A model generated the notes under the pieces. It had not been told where the DNA came from. It saw nothing but the letters and a program-made list of their open reading frames with translations, and searched no databases. A stretch of DNA of 36,516 nt from a filamentous cyanobacterium CCT1 (GTDB lineage: Bacteria > Cyanobacteriota > Cyanobacteriia > Phormidesmidales > Phormidesmidaceae), in assembly GCA_003017855.1 (NCBI GenBank), contig PYER01000030.1:1-36516 (forward strand), given 5' to 3'. Shown here piece by piece: positions 1 through 7,586 of the stretch. The position numbers were made by a program, and so were the translations under genes. Within the stretch, counting starts at the first letter, position 1. The number at the start of each line of letters is the position of its first letter.

Positions 1-19
1 AGATGTGTATAAGAGACAG
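1..19. other. Tn5/Nextera mosaic-end adapter sequence
   Basis: The first 19 bases, AGATGTGTATAAGAGACAG, are identical to the Tn5 transposase mosaic end used in tagmentation libraries. It lies exactly at the contig edge and interrupts a reading frame that continues inward, so it is almost certainly an untrimmed adapter and not part of the genome. Confidence 0.96.
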
Positions 20-295
20 TACTTGACCAGGGTAGTACCCAAGCAAAATAAGCATGGATTGCAGCTCGCGCACCGACTCGCCCTGGCTACCAAGCCGGAG
101 GGTGGGCCGCACAATCCGACCGCCACTAACGGTCGGAACGGCGGGTTGGGTAGCCGGGGCGGCCTCTTCGGTAGGGGCCTGAGCCTGGGCATTGGCGAAA
201 CTGCCAACCAAGGCAATCGCCATCGCCATTCCCCAAAGACCAGGGCTGGCCCAGCCTCGGGCTACCCGTTGAGTAAAAGGGGAAGCGCGGAACAT
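20..295 (-). CDS. Secreted peptidoglycan-binding domain protein, N-terminal fragment (partial)
   Basis: The frame starts at an ATG at 293-295 on the minus strand and stays open for 92 codons until it meets the adapter at base 19, so the C-terminus is missing. Residues about 20-40 are hydrophobic and end in an Ala-rich stretch (FANAQAQA), a signal peptide with a likely cleavage site near residue 36-40. A Pro/Ala/Thr-rich linker follows. From about residue 65 the sequence reads LRLGSQGESVRELQSMLILL then GYYPG, the first repeat of a PG_binding_1 domain (established family signature: LRxGSxGxxVxxLQxxLxxLGYxxG). In cyanobacteria such domains occur in periplasmic wall-binding proteins, often with a hydrolase or further repeats downstream; which one applies here cannot be known. 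The gene is divergent from the gene at 498. Confidence 0.85.
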
Positions 296-497
296 AAACT
301 TGACTCCAGACGGGGATAACAGTCAGCGGCAGGCGCTTGACAGCAAGCATTATAGGATTGCTATTCAAAAATAGGCTACTGCCCCCGCTTAAAATTCACG
401 CTCAGCGGTTAGATTTGCCCGCCACAATCTGTTTCTAAAGTCTGTCTCCAACGATTTACTAGGCGCTGGGTTTACCGGCGTAAAGGCAACCCCAACC

Positions 498-1331
498 ATG
501 TCACAGCCAGGAATGTCGCCAAGCGTGAGGCCAGGGTCACCGCCAGATCGGTTGGCGGCAGCGCTGGAGGCCGTTGTCATTGGCGATCGCTGGCTGGCTG
601 AGCGTCGATCTGTTGTCATCGCTGCCGCAGGCGGTTGGCAGGGGGGGCTGCTGCAGGTTGCCCGCGCCTGTGCCCAGGGCGATAGACTCTTGCCGCAGCA
701 GTGGCAGTCCCACTTTCAAACGCTGCCCGATACCGCAGCGCTGCTGCTCAACGCCCTCCCCTACCTATGGCTGCAGGCCGATGCCTACGGCCATCATCGA
801 GCGGCAGTGGTGGGCTGGGCAGCCGAGCTAGAGCAATGGCGCAGCCTCCCCAGCAGTGAATCACCCACGATGGTGGCGGCCTATGAGGTGCTGTTTGACC
901 TCGTCTGCCAGACAATCAGGGCGGCTGGGGCAGGGCTGAGCTGGGGCCAGTTCTCCACTTCGCTCCTGACGCTTGCCTCAAACTGTGAAGACACCCCCCT
1001 GGGGCCAGCCCTACGGCTTGTGGCCCAGAGCCAGGGTGAGTTTGCAGTGGTGTTGAGCACGGCCGAGCAGCGGGGCTGGGCGGCAACGGAGGTGGCCCTG
1101 GCCGGGCTGCTGGTGGGCCTGGCCAGCGGGCGAGCCGGGGTGGAAGCAACCCTGCGGCAGCGCTGGCTGTTGGCGTACCCTGCATCAGCGCAGGATGTCT
1201 GGCAGCTGAGCGCCGATGACCTGGAGGCGATCGCCCTGGATCTGCACGCATGCTGGTCGGGGTGCAGGCCGGGGGGAAATGCACGCGATCGTCTGGAATC
1301 GCCTCCTTTCCCTTTCGGCATCAGGGTTTAG
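498..1331 (+). CDS. ADP-ribosylglycohydrolase-like protein, divergent, function uncertain
   Basis: A 277-residue soluble, Ala/Leu/Trp-rich protein, with an ATG at 498. I do not recognise it firmly. The C-terminal half (around residues 200-225, ALAGLLVGLASGRAGVEATL then RQRW) resembles the helical end of cyanobacterial ADP-ribosylglycohydrolase-family proteins, where a Gly/Ala helix is followed by 'G(L/I)xxxxRxxW'. The N-terminal 'AVVIGDRW' could be a degraded version of the family's GDALG metal-site region. The acidic metal-binding residues expected of an active hydrolase are not obvious, so an enzymatic role is doubtful. It is followed 192 bp later by the 7TM-HD protein on the same strand, with a -10-like TATAAT between, so the two may be separate transcription units. 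Confidence 0.6.
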   Translation: MSQPGMSPSVRPGSPPDRLAAALEAVVIGDRWLAERRSVVIAAAGGWQGGLLQVARACAQGDRLLPQQWQSHFQTLPDTAALLLNALPYLWLQADAYGHHRAAVVGWAAELEQWRSLPSSESPTMVAAYEVLFDLVCQTIRAAGAGLSWGQFSTSLLTLASNCEDTPLGPALRLVAQSQGEFAVVLSTAEQRGWAATEVALAGLLVGLASGRAGVEATLRQRWLLAYPASAQDVWQLSADDLEAIALDLHACWSGCRPGGNARDRLESPPFPFGIRV

Positions 1332-1366
1332 GGCCAGGGGTACAGGCGTTGACCAGAACCGCCGCC

Positions 1367-1372
1367 TATAAT
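1367..1372 (+). promoter_or_regulatory. Candidate -10 box upstream of the 7TM-HD gene
   Basis: A perfect TATAAT lies 157 bp before the preferred ATG of the HD-family gene. A TTGACC at 1349-1354 is only 12 bp upstream, too close to be its -35, so only the -10 element is supported. Confidence 0.35.
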
Positions 1373-1523
1373 AGCGTTTGAGAGGCTCCGGTTGGGCTGG
1401 CGGCCCGAGCGCACAGCGGGGAGAGGAGCGTCTCGAACCGCTCGCTGCTGACGATTCATTTTGGCTGACCCTTTATTTTTGGGGTTTTCGGCCTCTGCCC
1501 ACCCCTCTAGCTGTCTTATCTTT

Positions 1524-4049
1524 ATGAAGGCAATTCAGGAATTTGTGGCTGCGGTTGAGCGCTGGTGGGCTGTCGAGCAGCAGACCACTAAGCCGATGAT
1601 CCATCGCCCTATGTTGGTACGGCGATCGTCGTCTCTAGAGCCCGTGCAGGCCAACGACAGGTCGACTGCATCCAGCTCAGCCCAGTCCGTGCGGTTGCGC
1701 CACAATCGACCGCAGCCCTGCCGCCCCCTGCGGCGACGCAAAAATATTCGTCACCCCCGGTTGGCCTTTGTGCTGACCACCCTGAGCCTGACGGCCATTC
1801 TAGGGCAGCGCTTTTACAATCAGCCGGGCTTGCAGGTAGGCAGCCTGGCTCCCAACACCATTTTTGCCCCCGCCGATACTCGGGTAGAAGATAAAGAAAC
1901 CACCGAAGAACGCCGTCGAGACGCCCGCAACGGTGCCCTGCAGGTATTGCGAATTGAGTCTGCTACCGACGAGGCCGTGCTGCGATCGCTGAGCAGCCTG
2001 ATGGCGGAGGTGGGCGATATTCGCCGCCAGGCCGGAACGGTCCCCTTTGTCGCCACCAGTATTTTGTCAACCCAGGTGCAGAGTTATCTGCGGCGCTCCG
2101 ACGACGCTACCTGGCTCAAGCTGCGCAGCCTGATCGACCCCCTGGCCAAAGACAATGCCCGCAATGAGCGAGTGGCGCTAGATACCCTGCTGCGCAACCA
2201 AACCATCACCCCCGATCAGCAGAAGGCCCTGGGCGAACTTTGGGCCTATGGTCAGCGCTCTAGCAGTCAGGAGCTGAGTCAGCTCCTAGACTCAGTAGAG
2301 CAGGCGCGGCAGGGCTACCAGGAAGCGATGGCCAACTTTACGCTGTTGGTCTCCCAGTCCGAGGGCGTTACAGAGTCTCCCCAGGTGCTGGAGCTATCGT
2401 TTCAGGACTGGGCCAACGCTCAGGTCGAAATTCGCAAGGCCGCAGAGCGCATGCTGGCCCAGGGCATTTCCTCAGGGCTACCCCCCGACGTGCTCGATCG
2501 CGCCGTCTATCTGCAGCTCAGAGATACGCTGCCCGGCTCAGTCGAGCCCTTTGGTCGCCAGCTGCTGCTCTCTACCCTAGAGCCCAACCTGATTGAAGAC
2601 AGCGATCGCACTCGCCTGCAGGCCGATATGGCCGCAGAGGCGGTCAAACCCGTCTTTGTCGAAGTGCAGGAGGGAGAACTCATTGTTGCCGCTGGTGACG
2701 TCATTACCCAGAGCCAGTTTGTGCTGCTCGACAGCTTTAATCTCAGCCAGCGCCGCTTTAACTACTGGGGTTTGGCTATGTTTGGGGGGCTGGTGGCTGG
2801 TGGGGTGGGCTTGTTTTTGCTGGTTGAGCGCTGGGTACCCCAGCGGCTGCGTCAGCAAGACTACCTGTTGCTAACGGCCATGGTGGTCAGCGCTGGGGTC
2901 ATGAAAATGGTTGGGGTGGCTGCCTACGGGCTGCCCGCCATTGGTCTGCTGGCCGGGAGTTTCTACGGCCCCGTGCTGGGGGGCACCCTGGTCGTGCTGG
3001 TGGCTGTACTGCTGCCAGTCGGAGCCACGGTGAGCGGTATTTCGTTTATGGCTGGGGCAGCTGGAGCCTTTGTGTGCAGCCTGCTGGCGGGCCGTATGCG
3101 ATCGCGCGAAGAGTTGGCCCTCCTCGGCGGTGGCGTAGGCCTCACCCAGGGGGTAGCCTACCTGCTGCTGACGCTGGTGGTCAGCCCAGTATCGCTGCTC
3201 TCTGCCTGGTCGGGTATGCTGACCGGGGCAGCCCTTCAGGGCATCTACGGCGTGATTTCCAGCATTGCCGCCCTGGGCCTGAGCCCCTACCTAGAGCACC
3301 TCTTTGATCTGGTGACCCCCATCCGTCTGGCCGAGCTGTCAAACCCCAACCGTCCTATGCTCAAGCGGTTGGCCTCAGAAGCGCCCGGCACATTTCAACA
3401 CACGGTCTTTGTATCGAGTCTGGCTGAAGCCGCCGCCCGTGCCCTGGGCTGCAATGTGGAGCTAGTACGTGCCGGTACCCTCTACCACGACATCGGTAAA
3501 ATGCACGACCCCCAGGGATTTATCGAAAACCAGATGGGTGGCCCCAACAAGCACGATGCCCTCAACGACCCCTGGCTCAGTGCCGAAATCATCAAAAAAC
3601 ACGTCACCGAGGGCATTGTGATGGCCCGTAAATGTCGTCTGCCCAAGGCCGTTCAGGCGTTTATCCCCGAGCACCAGGGCACAATGCTGATCAGCTATTT
3701 TTATCACCAGGCCGAGGAAATGGCTAAAGATGAACCAGCCCTGGCGGTGAAAGAAGCCGATTTTCGCTACGACGGCCCTATTCCACAGTCACCCGAAACC
3801 GGCATTGTCATGCTGGCCGACTCCTGCGAAGCGGCCCTGCGATCGCTCACTGATGCCACCCCCGATGAGGCCCTGGCTATGGTCAACCGCATTTTGCGCG
3901 CCCGCTGGAAAGATAATCAGCTCATAGAATCGGGCCTAACCCGTGACCATATGGCCCTGATTGCCGAAATTTTTGTGCAGGTGTGGCAGCAGTACAACCA
4001 CAAGCGCATTGCATACCCCAAGGCCGCGCTGGCTCCCAAGCTAAGCTAA
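1524..4049 (+). CDS. 7TMR-HD family phosphohydrolase (PgpH-type, predicted cyclic-di-AMP phosphodiesterase)
   Basis: An 841-residue membrane protein. After a basic cytoplasmic N-terminus there is one membrane segment (about residues 80-97), a long extracytoplasmic 7TMR-HDED domain (about 100-405), a block of about seven membrane segments (about 412-600), and a cytoplasmic HD domain. The HD motif is at H655-D656 in LYHDIGK, followed by KHVTEG, EHQGT and the late D in 'MLADSCEAALRS'. This order matches PgpH (YqfF), which hydrolyses the second messenger c-di-AMP in Firmicutes; the same activity in cyanobacteria is inferred from family membership. The frame is open from a TTG at 1461, but the ATG at 1524 (MKAIQEFVAAVERWW) resembles the usual start of cyanobacterial homologues and is preferred. 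No strong Shine-Dalgarno is visible at either. The gene ends 24 bp before a dispersed repeat. Confidence 0.92.
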   Translation: MKAIQEFVAAVERWWAVEQQTTKPMIHRPMLVRRSSSLEPVQANDRSTASSSAQSVRLRHNRPQPCRPLRRRKNIRHPRLAFVLTTLSLTAILGQRFYNQPGLQVGSLAPNTIFAPADTRVEDKETTEERRRDARNGALQVLRIESATDEAVLRSLSSLMAEVGDIRRQAGTVPFVATSILSTQVQSYLRRSDDATWLKLRSLIDPLAKDNARNERVALDTLLRNQTITPDQQKALGELWAYGQRSSSQELSQLLDSVEQARQGYQEAMANFTLLVSQSEGVTESPQVLELSFQDWANAQVEIRKAAERMLAQGISSGLPPDVLDRAVYLQLRDTLPGSVEPFGRQLLLSTLEPNLIEDSDRTRLQADMAAEAVKPVFVEVQEGELIVAAGDVITQSQFVLLDSFNLSQRRFNYWGLAMFGGLVAGGVGLFLLVERWVPQRLRQQDYLLLTAMVVSAGVMKMVGVAAYGLPAIGLLAGSFYGPVLGGTLVVLVAVLLPVGATVSGISFMAGAAGAFVCSLLAGRMRSREELALLGGGVGLTQGVAYLLLTLVVSPVSLLSAWSGMLTGAALQGIYGVISSIAALGLSPYLEHLFDLVTPIRLAELSNPNRPMLKRLASEAPGTFQHTVFVSSLAEAAARALGCNVELVRAGTLYHDIGKMHDPQGFIENQMGGPNKHDALNDPWLSAEIIKKHVTEGIVMARKCRLPKAVQAFIPEHQGTMLISYFYHQAEEMAKDEPALAVKEADFRYDGPIPQSPETGIVMLADSCEAALRSLTDATPDEALAMVNRILRARWKDNQLIESGLTRDHMALIAEIFVQVWQQYNHKRIAYPKAALAPKLS

Positions 4050-4938
4050 GCTGCAAGTCTCATACCAAATCCGAATCGCATAACCCCGATTCTCCAACAG
4101 GCGACTTGCATAGGGGCAAACGGTGTTTGCCCAGCCCAACCGGGGGCAGTCAAAGCGGATTCAGTATCAGAGCAGGCAGGCTCAAAAGCCCTGACTACTT
4201 CAGCCAAATCCCCAAGGGCTCTTTAGGTGTAGAGCCGTCACCATGGCGGTTAGAGAACTTCAGCGTTTTTAGAGCGATGGTTATTTGCCAGACAGTTTGG
4301 GAATTATGGATACACCTGTCGTAGCCCTTACGCGGCATCTTAACTTTACATTGGCAGAGCCTCGCGTAAGCATATACGACTATATGGATCCCAAGAATAA
4401 ATTTGACAAGCCGCAGAAAAACGCTGCTTTAATGCTTTTGTCGCCAATGATGTCGCTTGGTTTGAAGATACCGTTATCCTGCAGAATAGCTAATCTTTCT
4501 TCAAAATACTCAAAAAGCCCAACCACAAAACGAAGGCGTTAGGTGGTATTTTTACCAAATCATAAACTTATTACGAAGCTCCGGCAGCGCATCTGTAGGA
4601 TGATTTCACCGCCGGGGTAGACTTGGTGTAGTGATTTAGAAAGCATTGGTGAGTGATCTCTAAATTGGCTTTTGTACGACTGGTTTTTATACTCAGAAGG
4701 TAAAACACATGTATTTCTGCACCCCTAGCCCTAGATGTGGTTAGCTGCCCTTATACATTCACAGCTTACCTTTCTGCCCCCTACACTGCCCCTGTACAAT
4801 TGAACATCGCTAATTCACTCAACTGGTTTGACGCCCCTCAACCGGTAGCTTTGTTTGATAACCTTCGCCTAAAGCGATGTTGAACTGTATCTACGCCAAA
4901 TACCCTAGGTCATTTAGATAGATTGAGATAGGAGTTGT
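4050..4938. other. Gene-poor region carrying a dispersed repeat
   Basis: This 889-bp stretch is visibly richer in A and T than the flanking genes. It holds repeat copy A (4073-4172). An open frame at 4285-4542, whose best internal start is the ATG at 4309, encodes about 78 residues ending in KRRR; it has no recognisable motif and no clear ribosome binding site, and may be a decayed gene fragment. The last part before 4939 has a good ribosome binding site (TAGGAG) but no promoter I can assign with confidence. Confidence 0.6.
4073..4172 (+). repeat. Dispersed repeat, copy A (about 100 bp), with internal palindrome
   Basis: This stretch aligns over about 100 bp with the reverse complement of 32826-32924. 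Shared blocks include GAATCGCATAACCCC at one end, an AACAGGCG block, a central GGGGCAA...TTGCCC palindrome, AACCGGGGG, and GCGGATTCAGTATCA at the other end. The palindrome here has 8-bp arms (4114-4121 and 4125-4132) and a 3-nt loop. It begins 24 bp after the stop codon of the 7TM-HD gene. The lack of any open frame and the small size suggest a non-autonomous, MITE- or REP-like repeat. Confidence 0.8.
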
Positions 4939-5544
4939 ATGACCTCTGCAATTAACGTTGCCAATAGTTCTCTAGATGTCGACTTTGAGAACCGAGCGGA
5001 GCAACCCAACACTTCATTTAAAGCGTTAATTCAGCAAATAAAAGAAGACTGGATTGCCCATGGTCGCGATTGGGTCAAGCCTGGTTTTAGAGCGGTGGCA
5101 GTTCATCGCTTTGGCGTCTGGCGCATGGGCGTCAAGTCTAAGGTTTTGCGGGCACCGCTGAGCCTGCTTTACCGGATGATGTACCACAAAGTGCGAAATA
5201 CCTACGGAATCGAGCTACCCTACACAGTCAAACTGGGGCGGCGGGTCATTGTAGAGCACCAGGGCAATATTGTTGTACATGGCAACTGCGTCCTTGGGGA
5301 CGACACCATTATTCGCCAGGGCGTGACGCTGGGTTTGCGCCATCTCGATCGCCCTTTGGATGCCCCAATTTTGGGCAACCGGGTCAATGTGGGAGCGGGC
5401 GCTAAACTGTTTGGCAAGATCACGATTGGCGACAACGTCAATGTGGGCGCTAACGCTGTTGTTTTAATCGATGTACCCCCAAACTCCACCGTGGTAGGGA
5501 TTCCGGCCAGGATAATTAAATCTAAAGCAGATAGTCTGGTCTAG
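4939..5544 (+). CDS. Left-handed beta-helix (hexapeptide) acetyltransferase, serine acetyltransferase-like
   Basis: A 201-residue protein with an ATG at 4939 preceded by TAGGAG. Residues about 25-90 are an alpha-helical N-terminal region and about 95-195 are hexapeptide repeats ('GNCVLGDDTII', 'VNVGAGAKLFGKITIGDNVNV'), ending in the PPNSTVVGIPARII signature typical of CysE/LbH-SAT proteins. One of the His residues used by serine acetyltransferase is kept (VEHQGNIVV), but the CysE loop DRHPKI is replaced by LDRPLDAPIL, so the second His is absent. Acetylation of a sugar or polysaccharide precursor is therefore at least as likely as O-acetylserine formation (inference). It stands alone, with no glycosyltransferases beside it and a gene-poor region before it. 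Confidence 0.8.
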   Translation: MTSAINVANSSLDVDFENRAEQPNTSFKALIQQIKEDWIAHGRDWVKPGFRAVAVHRFGVWRMGVKSKVLRAPLSLLYRMMYHKVRNTYGIELPYTVKLGRRVIVEHQGNIVVHGNCVLGDDTIIRQGVTLGLRHLDRPLDAPILGNRVNVGAGAKLFGKITIGDNVNVGANAVVLIDVPPNSTVVGIPARIIKSKADSLV

Positions 5545-5719
5545 AGATAGCGCTGGCCAGTACCTTCTTACGAGAGAGGTAGCGGCTAGATTGTGCAGAA
5601 AGCGAGCCTGCTACCCGAAGCTTTGCTCGGTGAGCGGCAAAAACTCTATGCGTACGGGAAATGACCCCGCTAGACTAGCCATAGTCTGAGGGTTCCTCCT
5701 ACGCTATAGTTTTTCTGCC

Positions 5720-6682
5720 ATGCTCGGCTATTTGCTCAAGCGTCTGCTGGTTGCGATTCCAACGCTACTGGCCATCAGCGCGGTGATCTTCTTTGTTTTA
5801 GCGCTGTCGCCCAGCAACCCGTTGGGCGATCTGGCGACTAATCCAGCGATAACGCCGGAGGTGCGGGAGAATATTCGGCGATCGCTGGGCCTCGACCAGC
5901 CCATTCCCATTCGCTACCTGAAGTGGACGGTGGCGCTGTTTAGCGGCAACCTGGGCTACTCTTTTGTCAGTCGATTGCCGGTGGCGGAGCTGATCGCTCA
6001 ACGCTTGCCCGTAACCCTGTGGGTGATTGGCATGGCCTACCTGCTGAGTGTGGCCCTGGCTTTGCCGTTGGGAATCATTGCGGCTCTGCGGCAAAACACC
6101 TGGATTGACCGTACCATTACCACCGTGGCGTTTATGGGCTTCTCGACGCCGCCTTTTTTTTCGGGGCTGGTGCTCATTATTGTGCTGAGCGTACGGCTGG
6201 GCTGGCTGCCGTTTATCTACGACAACACCCTGGTAGTAAACGATTTGGGCAGCTTGGGGCAGTGGCTGCGGCAGTCAATTATGCCGATCGCCACGCTGGT
6301 GCTGTTTCAGACGGCGGTGCTGCTGCGGTTTGTGCGGGCCGCCATGCTCGAAGAAATTCCGCAAAATTACGTCAAAACGGCACGAGCCAAGGGGCTGGGG
6401 CGCTGGCGGATTGTCACCCTGCACATGCTGCGCAACGCGCTGATTCCGGTGGTAACGCTGGTGGCGCTGGATATTCCGGCGATTTTTACGGGGGCGCTGG
6501 TTACCGAACAGGTGTTTCGGGTACCGGGTATTGGGGCGCTGCTGATCGAGGCTATCTATCGGGGCGATACGCCAGTGGTGATGGGGATTGCCTTTATCTA
6601 TGCGGTGCTGGTGGTGGTTTTCAACCTGGTGGCGGACGTGCTCTACGGCATTGTTGATCCCAGAGTGCGCTATGGACACTAA
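5720..6682 (+). CDS. Oligopeptide/nickel-type ABC transporter permease (DppB family)
   Basis: A 320-residue inner-membrane permease. It opens with MLGYLLKRLLVAIPTLLAIS, the standard first membrane helix of DppB/OppB proteins. About six membrane segments follow, with the cytoplasmic coupling (EAA) loop around residues 215-245 (KTARAKGLGRWRIVTLHMLR) and the family C-terminus EQVFRVPGIGALLIEAI. Together with the DppC partner, whose start codon overlaps its end by 11 bp, it would form the channel of an ATP-driven importer of peptides, nickel or opine-like compounds. Neither the ATPases nor the periplasmic binding protein is encoded nearby, so they must lie elsewhere. The substrate cannot be told from the permease alone. 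Confidence 0.9.
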   Translation: MLGYLLKRLLVAIPTLLAISAVIFFVLALSPSNPLGDLATNPAITPEVRENIRRSLGLDQPIPIRYLKWTVALFSGNLGYSFVSRLPVAELIAQRLPVTLWVIGMAYLLSVALALPLGIIAALRQNTWIDRTITTVAFMGFSTPPFFSGLVLIIVLSVRLGWLPFIYDNTLVVNDLGSLGQWLRQSIMPIATLVLFQTAVLLRFVRAAMLEEIPQNYVKTARAKGLGRWRIVTLHMLRNALIPVVTLVALDIPAIFTGALVTEQVFRVPGIGALLIEAIYRGDTPVVMGIAFIYAVLVVVFNLVADVLYGIVDPRVRYGH

Positions 6683-7580
6683 TGCGGTAGCACCCCGGCC
6701 ATTGGCCGCAGGAAGTCCCAAACACCGCGCCTGGCAGCGGCTGTGGGCCGATCGCACTGCTCAACTCGCTCTCGTTGTGCTGGGCCTGCTGATGCTGGCG
6801 ATCGCCCTGGGTCCCTGGCTCTACGGGGGGTCGCCCAGCGCCATCGACTTTAGCCGCGCCTTTCAGCCTCCCGGGGCAGCTCACCCCCTGGGCACCAACG
6901 ACCTGGGCCAGGACCAGCTGGCCCGGCTGCTGCTGGGGGGGCGCATTTCGCTCGCCGTGGGGCTGGCGGCTACCTTGATAGGTATCAGTTTGGGGGTCGG
7001 CATTGGCGCGGTGGCTGGGTTCTATGGCGGCTGGCTAGACACCATTTTGATGCGCCTGACCGATTTGTTTTTGGCCCTGCCCCAGCTGCCGCTGGTGCTG
7101 CTGGTGGTCTATCTGTTTGGTGACCCCGTGCGTCGGGCTCTAGGGCCAGAGCGCGGCATTTTTCTGCTGGTAGTGGGTGTGATTGGCGGCCTGAACTGGA
7201 TGGCGGTGGCCCGACTGGTGCGAGCAGGTTTCTTGAGCTTGAAACAGCGTACCTTTGTCCAAGCGGCGATTGCCCTGGGTTCGAGCCCCTGGGGCATTAT
7301 TAAAACCCATCTGCTGCCCAACATTCTCGGCCCGGTGATTGTGGCAGCTACCCTAGGGGTGGGCAATGCCCTGCTGGCCGAGTCGACCCTGAGCTTTTTG
7401 GGGGTTGGCTTTCCGCCTGATGTGCCCACCTGGGGCCGCATGCTCTACGACGCCCAAAACTATATCGAGCGCGCGCCCTACCTGGTGCTGGCCCCCGGTC
7501 TGGCTATTTTTCTCACCGTTCTTTGCATTAATACGCTGGGCGATCGCCTCCGCGATAGTCTAGATCCCACTAGCCGCTAA
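6672..7580 (+). CDS. Oligopeptide/nickel-type ABC transporter permease (DppC family)
   Basis: A 302-residue permease. The ATG at 6672 overlaps the stop of the DppB-type gene by 11 bp, indicating translational coupling; a longer frame from 6588 only mirrors the upstream gene and is rejected. The N-terminal OppC_N region (HRAWQRLWADRTAQLALVV) is followed by the typical 'AHPLGTNDLGQDQLARLLLG' segment, then five membrane helices and the EAA loop (QAAIALGSSPWGIIKTHLLP). The end, 'GDRLRDSLDPTSR', is the common DppC tail. It pairs with the preceding permease. The deacetylase gene starts 6 bp later, so the three probably share a transcript. Confidence 0.9.
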   Translation: MDTNAVAPRPLAAGSPKHRAWQRLWADRTAQLALVVLGLLMLAIALGPWLYGGSPSAIDFSRAFQPPGAAHPLGTNDLGQDQLARLLLGGRISLAVGLAATLIGISLGVGIGAVAGFYGGWLDTILMRLTDLFLALPQLPLVLLVVYLFGDPVRRALGPERGIFLLVVGVIGGLNWMAVARLVRAGFLSLKQRTFVQAAIALGSSPWGIIKTHLLPNILGPVIVAATLGVGNALLAESTLSFLGVGFPPDVPTWGRMLYDAQNYIERAPYLVLAPGLAIFLTVLCINTLGDRLRDSLDPTSR

Positions 7581-7586
7581 ACCGCT

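Noticed and set aside
1349-1372. Full sigma-70 promoter TTGACC...TATAAT
   Set aside because: The spacer is only 12 bp, too short; only the -10 is retained.
4285-4542. Open frame of 85 codons after the 7TM-HD gene
   Set aside because: No recognisable motif, no good ribosome binding site, and composition unlike neighbouring genes; kept only as a possible decayed fragment.
6588-6671. Longer N-terminus for the DppC-type permease
   Set aside because: The extra 28 codons lie inside the DppB coding region and give a Trp-rich sequence foreign to the family; ATG 6672 gives the normal start.
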